A stretch of DNA of 5,874 nucleotides from an uncultured Methanobrevibacter sp. (GTDB lineage Archaea > Methanobacteriota > Methanobacteria > Methanobacteriales > Methanobacteriaceae). The notes under the pieces were generated by a model that saw only the letters and a list, made by a program, of their open reading frames with translations, was not told where the DNA came from and made no database searches. Position 1 is the stretch's first letter, and each line of letters begins with the position of its first letter. This document shows positions 5,865 through 5,874 of this stretch, one piece after another. The stretch lies in the NCBI GenBank assembly GCA_900317865.1, contig ONIK01000094.1, positions 1-5,874 on the forward strand, written 5' to 3'. The translations under genes and the position numbers were made by a program.

Positions 5865-5874
5865 AGATTCTTCC

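Overview
The window looks like chromosome from a methanogenic archaeon of the order Methanobacteriales, most likely Methanobrevibacter or a close relative. Evidence: very AT-rich DNA, Shine-Dalgarno sites of the AGGAGG / AGGTGAT type, AT-rich TATA-like promoter elements, oligo-T transcript ends, and above all a giant Asn/Lys/Ile-rich 'adhesin-like protein' (ALP) with GGAIY and NWWGTNSP repeats, typical of this group. The species call is inference from protein style only; no rRNA or other marker is present.

Layout: (1) nt 1-4073, + strand: the 3' part of a very large ALP gene, open from the left edge (1356 codons visible, true start outside). In order it holds a Pmp-like parallel beta-helix built on GGAI(Y) repeats and closed by NWWGTNSP; about three Ig-like beta-sandwich domains; three tandem copies of a second beta-helix module, each with a helical/strand lead-in and a (I/L)NG(N/H)GA.I signature; and a very different C-terminal domain with a 51-residue uncharged, glycine-zipper-like hydrophobic stretch and a helical tail. 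(2) nt 4074-4181: a convergent intergenic region with a hairpin plus T-tracts for the ALP gene and a hairpin overlapping the end of the opposing gene. (3) nt 4182-4613, - strand: a complete single-domain cyclophilin (peptidyl-prolyl isomerase). (4) nt 4614-4687: a 74-base divergent promoter region. (5) nt 4688-5848, + strand: a complete argD-type acetylornithine aminotransferase, followed by a T7 tract near the right edge.

The three genes do not form an operon or an obvious pathway. The ALP is a surface, accessory-type gene, while the cyclophilin and ArgD are housekeeping genes fired from one compact divergent promoter. The part most worth following is the C-terminal domain of the ALP. It differs from the rest of the protein in both amino-acid and base composition, and it does not look like the pseudomurein-binding or transglutaminase modules known in methanogen ALPs. 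I see no RNA genes, CRISPR arrays, insertion sequences or attachment sites.
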